From: Paenibacillus luteus
GTDB taxonomy: Bacteria > Bacillota > Bacilli > Paenibacillales > Paenibacillaceae
Reading direction: 5' to 3'
Length of the DNA: 64,000 nt
NCBI RefSeq assembly: GCF_006542765.1
Contig: NZ_SKCD01000021.1
Span: forward strand, 54,089-118,088
Position numbers and translations under genes: made by a program. The notes under the pieces are model-generated. The model saw only the letters and a list, made by a program, of their open reading frames with translations, ran no database searches and was not told where the DNA came from. Positions 61,711 to 64,000 of this stretch are shown here, one piece after another (within the stretch, counting starts at the first letter, position 1; the number at the start of each line of letters is the position of its first letter).

Positions 61711-63381
61711 TTAACGAGCAACAATTTCAACGCCATCCTTATTCGCCAAGAGATAAAGCGTGACTTTCGATAAATCGAGCGGTTGTTCATTTGTTTGGAT
61801 CAGATTCCCCCCAATGACGCCGAAGATGCTCATCGTTGCCGTACTTGAACGCCCCTGCATATCGATTGGATAAGCAAATTCTAAGGGTTCATTTGGTGTG
61901 ACTCTCATGGATTCTTTAATTGCCGTCGATAAGTGGGGACCTGAGTATGCAATATTGACCGTCAGATAGTCATCCTTAGACACCTGGCTATGTGGGGTAA
62001 TTTGGTTCCCATCTCGAATCTCCATATTGATCTTCAGTCTCCCCACCCAACTTGAGGTCTTTATGGTGAGCTGCCTGCCGTCTCGACCTTTCTCTTCACC
62101 GCTTGTTTGGATAATAGGCCAATTGTTAGGCTTATAATTGATTTCTGCAGTATACCGAATTACCACTTCATCCGGCTTCTGGCTTGTAACCGTATAGGTC
62201 TTATTGCCACCTTCGCTAGTAAACACAGGTGATTGTGGAGTACTGGATTGATTTTCACCATCACTGGCGCTCCAGGAAACCCCAACATTCTCCAACATCT
62301 CATCCGGATCAACTACGATCGCGGCTGGATAAGAGATCTGAGTTTGAACATCAGTGATATAGCTCTCGTCGATGCCTGCAAACAGAGCAGCTCCACCAAC
62401 ATCCGTATCTTGCGTAATGGAAGACCAACCGTCAAAATCAATGGTTAAGTTAAGATCGACTGCGTCTTCCTTCTTAACCCACTTCATTGCAAATTTTCCT
62501 CGAGCTAAAAATCCGGAACCTCCCCCTGAAGTTGATGCAGGTTCAACTTCTGGTACAGGCTCGAATAGGAGAGCAAACCATGACTTCAAGGCTTGATCTA
62601 GAAAAGTAGTGACCAACTGCGATTTAATTTGCTCGACTTCTGGAGTGCCAGTACCTGTGAAATGAACACTAACTGCTCCATCCCTTTGCATATTTTCCCA
62701 AACGGTCTCGATTTCCGTCTTAACCGATACCCAACGGTTACCGTAAGTTGCCTTGAACGCCGTGGAGAAATGTTCGAACGTTTTCTTGCCGTCTAAATGA
62801 ACTTCTGCACTAACCCGCGGTAGCCATCTTAAGTAGTCGTAAGAGAATAGAACGCCAAAAGGTAAACCGCCCTTCTCTTTTATGCCTTGTTCACATACTT
62901 GTGCCCCAAGCTCCGTTAAATCAATAAGGAAGGTATTGGTTCCGCCTTGGATACCTGCCTTGATATCGTTATGGGCGCTGTGAGGAGTACCTATTCTTTG
63001 GTCATACACCAGTTGGGACGTGGCGCCTTCCATACGCAGCGGTATAAAGTTTGGGTTGTCAGATTTTGCATTCCCGGAATTAAGCAAGGTAGTACGCCAG
63101 CTGTCCTTCACCTTACTTAGCTCCTCTATGCTGTACTGAATGGCTGATGTGAGCGTGAATATCACAGAACCTCCCGTAATTTTGTACGTGTCCCCTGTCT
63201 GTTCGCGGTATATGAACAAAGAGAAATGATATCTCCCGTCTGAATCTTTCGAGAGGGATGGCTGCTTCTTCGTAAAAAGAATGGTATCTTCTCTCGAGCT
63301 CTGGAATAATTTGAAGTCCCCAACATCCCAAATAACCCCCGATGTTGCAACACCAAGTCCTTCATTCATGGAACTTGTCAA
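61711..63381 (-). CDS. Uncharacterised large protein, paralogue of the preceding gene
   Basis: 556 residues without a signal peptide. Segments DVGDFKLFQSSREDTILF, GDTYKITGGSVIFTL, LTELGAQVCEQGIKEKGG and PVFTSEGGNKTYTV match segments of the neighbouring protein in order. A Gly/Ser-rich linker (STSGGGSGFLARGKF) separates an N-terminal half from a C-terminal half with Ig-like beta strands. TTG start 63381 after GGAGGAGTG; ATG 63369 is an alternative. First gene of a two-gene unit. Confidence 0.8.
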   Translation of the reverse strand: MTSSMNEGLGVATSGVIWDVGDFKLFQSSREDTILFTKKQPSLSKDSDGRYHFSLFIYREQTGDTYKITGGSVIFTLTSAIQYSIEELSKVKDSWRTTLLNSGNAKSDNPNFIPLRMEGATSQLVYDQRIGTPHSAHNDIKAGIQGGTNTFLIDLTELGAQVCEQGIKEKGGLPFGVLFSYDYLRWLPRVSAEVHLDGKKTFEHFSTAFKATYGNRWVSVKTEIETVWENMQRDGAVSVHFTGTGTPEVEQIKSQLVTTFLDQALKSWFALLFEPVPEVEPASTSGGGSGFLARGKFAMKWVKKEDAVDLNLTIDFDGWSSITQDTDVGGAALFAGIDESYITDVQTQISYPAAIVVDPDEMLENVGVSWSASDGENQSSTPQSPVFTSEGGNKTYTVTSQKPDEVVIRYTAEINYKPNNWPIIQTSGEEKGRDGRQLTIKTSSWVGRLKINMEIRDGNQITPHSQVSKDDYLTVNIAYSGPHLSTAIKESMRVTPNEPLEFAYPIDMQGRSSTATMSIFGVIGGNLIQTNEQPLDLSKVTLYLLANKDGVEIVAR

Positions 63382-63749
63382 TTCGATTCACTCCTCCATA
63401 CTGGTTTTGAAACATATCGTGACGCTTTCCCGCTAGCACGTACTAACAAACTCCTTGAAAGAACTAAAGAGCACGTCCTTCTATAGCAGGACCCGTGTTT
63501 TAATATCTGCAAAATCTACAATAAAATACAGTCAATACATGAAGTTTAATTAAAACCAAAAAGGAACCGTCGACATAAACTCGACAGTTCCTTTTTGGCA
63601 TTAGAGGGGATCTACATTGCTGCTAATGTTGTAAGCTTTATTGCAAATCTCAATGGCAAAATGCTAATTTCTCAGAGTAATTATTCATCTGTCTCAAGCA
63701 TACGGTGTTTGTCAAGGTAGTTGTCGTGATCTCTTGAAAAAAGTAGCGA
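63382..63749. other. Intergenic region with terminator
   Basis: 18-bp stem with one mismatch (63556-63573 and 63581-63598) with A/T runs on both sides, reading in both directions. No gene seen. The end of the IS element is probably in this stretch, but its inverted repeat could not be defined without the other end. Confidence 0.6.
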
Positions 63750-64000
63750 TTAATTTATAGCATTTTGCCCAGCTTGAATAGGTTTCACTTTTTCGGGGTT
63801 TAGCCACACTTCTTCTTCTAACCTCCAGTTGCGGGTACTTCCTGACCAACGTGTTGGATGTAAGGCTTTTGCCGCTTCATAGACCTGTTGTCGTTTCTCA
63901 AATATCTGTTTCGCTAGTCCTTGGTGTCTTTGGTTAGGCGTCAGAAAATTAAGCCCACTGTGACAATGCTCTGCATTGTACCAATGTACAAAACGCAGCA
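63750..64000 (-). mobile_element. IS3-family transposase, C-terminal part (runs off window)
   Basis: Minus-strand frame ending at TAA (63750-63752). The readable 83 residues carry HWYNAEHCHSGLNFLTPNQRH and ARxLHPTRWSG-type sequence, the integrase C-terminal signature of IS3-family (IS150/IS3 group) transposases, with NWRLEEEVWLNPE near the end. The catalytic DDE residues lie beyond the window edge. Its presence next to the paralogue pair suggests a mobile or recently acquired region. Confidence 0.85.

Noticed and set aside
58834..63381. Prophage
   Set aside because: No integrase, capsid, terminase or lysis genes.
1..64000. tRNA or rRNA genes
   Set aside because: No cloverleaf or rRNA-like sequence was recognised.

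Overview
The window reads as a chromosomal segment of a low-to-mid GC Gram-positive spore-former, most likely Paenibacillus or a close relative. The signs are strong GGAGG-type ribosome binding sites with many TTG/GTG starts, sigma-A promoters, intrinsic terminators with T tracts, a B. subtilis-style puc/nup purine catabolism set, a BlaI/M56 pair, an Asp23 protein, a VanRS-type two-component system and an SLH-anchored surface protein. No rRNA, tRNA or CRISPR array was seen.

Region 1 (1-16.1 kb) is one long plus-strand purine catabolism locus: an amidohydrolase deaminase, XdhC maturation factor (pucA), MobA-like Mo-cofactor nucleotidyltransferase (pucB), a nucleoside-binding lipoprotein and its ABC transporter (nupNOPQ-like), the three xanthine dehydrogenase subunits (pucC, pucD, pucE), a CDA-fold guanine deaminase, OHCU decarboxylase, uricase, 5-hydroxyisourate hydrolase and adenosine deaminase, closed by a terminator at 16.1 kb. 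Together these would import nucleosides, deaminate adenosine and guanine, oxidise hypoxanthine/xanthine to urate and take urate to allantoin. Ribose release and allantoin breakdown are not in this cluster, although a nucleoside hydrolase lies at 36.4 kb. Two unusual non-coding elements sit inside it: a long inverted repeat around the promoter of the binding protein, and 68-bp tandem repeats in front of the ATPase gene.

Region 2 (16.2-50.6 kb) is a mosaic of short housekeeping and accessory units: an ADP-ribosylglycohydrolase pair, small membrane proteins, a methyltransferase, a broken DinB gene, fabI, a lipoprotein NagZ, a bicupin oxalate decarboxylase-like protein, an HxlR/MFS/aldo-keto reductase unit with a clear twin operator, a eukaryotic-type HisA homologue, a string of antibiotic-modification superfamily genes (APH-like, degenerate nucleotidyltransferase, HAD, GNAT, hydrolase), a Fur-box-controlled siderophore-binding lipoprotein, IMPase, ZIP transporter, nucleoside hydrolase, thioesterase, a BlaI/M56/DUF3105 module, Asp23, a two-component system with an AI-2E exporter, an internally deleted methyltransferase, a Tat-exported multicopper oxidase with a ZIP transporter and TatA, and a DeoR/oxidoreductase pair.

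Region 3 (50.6-64 kb) is accessory. It has an MFS gene remnant, a 2,429-residue secreted S-layer-anchored protein with eight ~187-residue four-cysteine repeats, decayed sequence with nested palindromes, a ribbon-helix-helix-like protein next to a CxxC protein, two large leaderless paralogues of unknown function on the minus strand, and the 3' end of an IS3-family transposase running off the window.

The strongest candidates for something undescribed are the eight-repeat cysteine module protein (51.1-58.4 kb) and the leaderless paralogue pair (60.1-63.4 kb). Functional names are from reading the protein sequences; no database search was possible.
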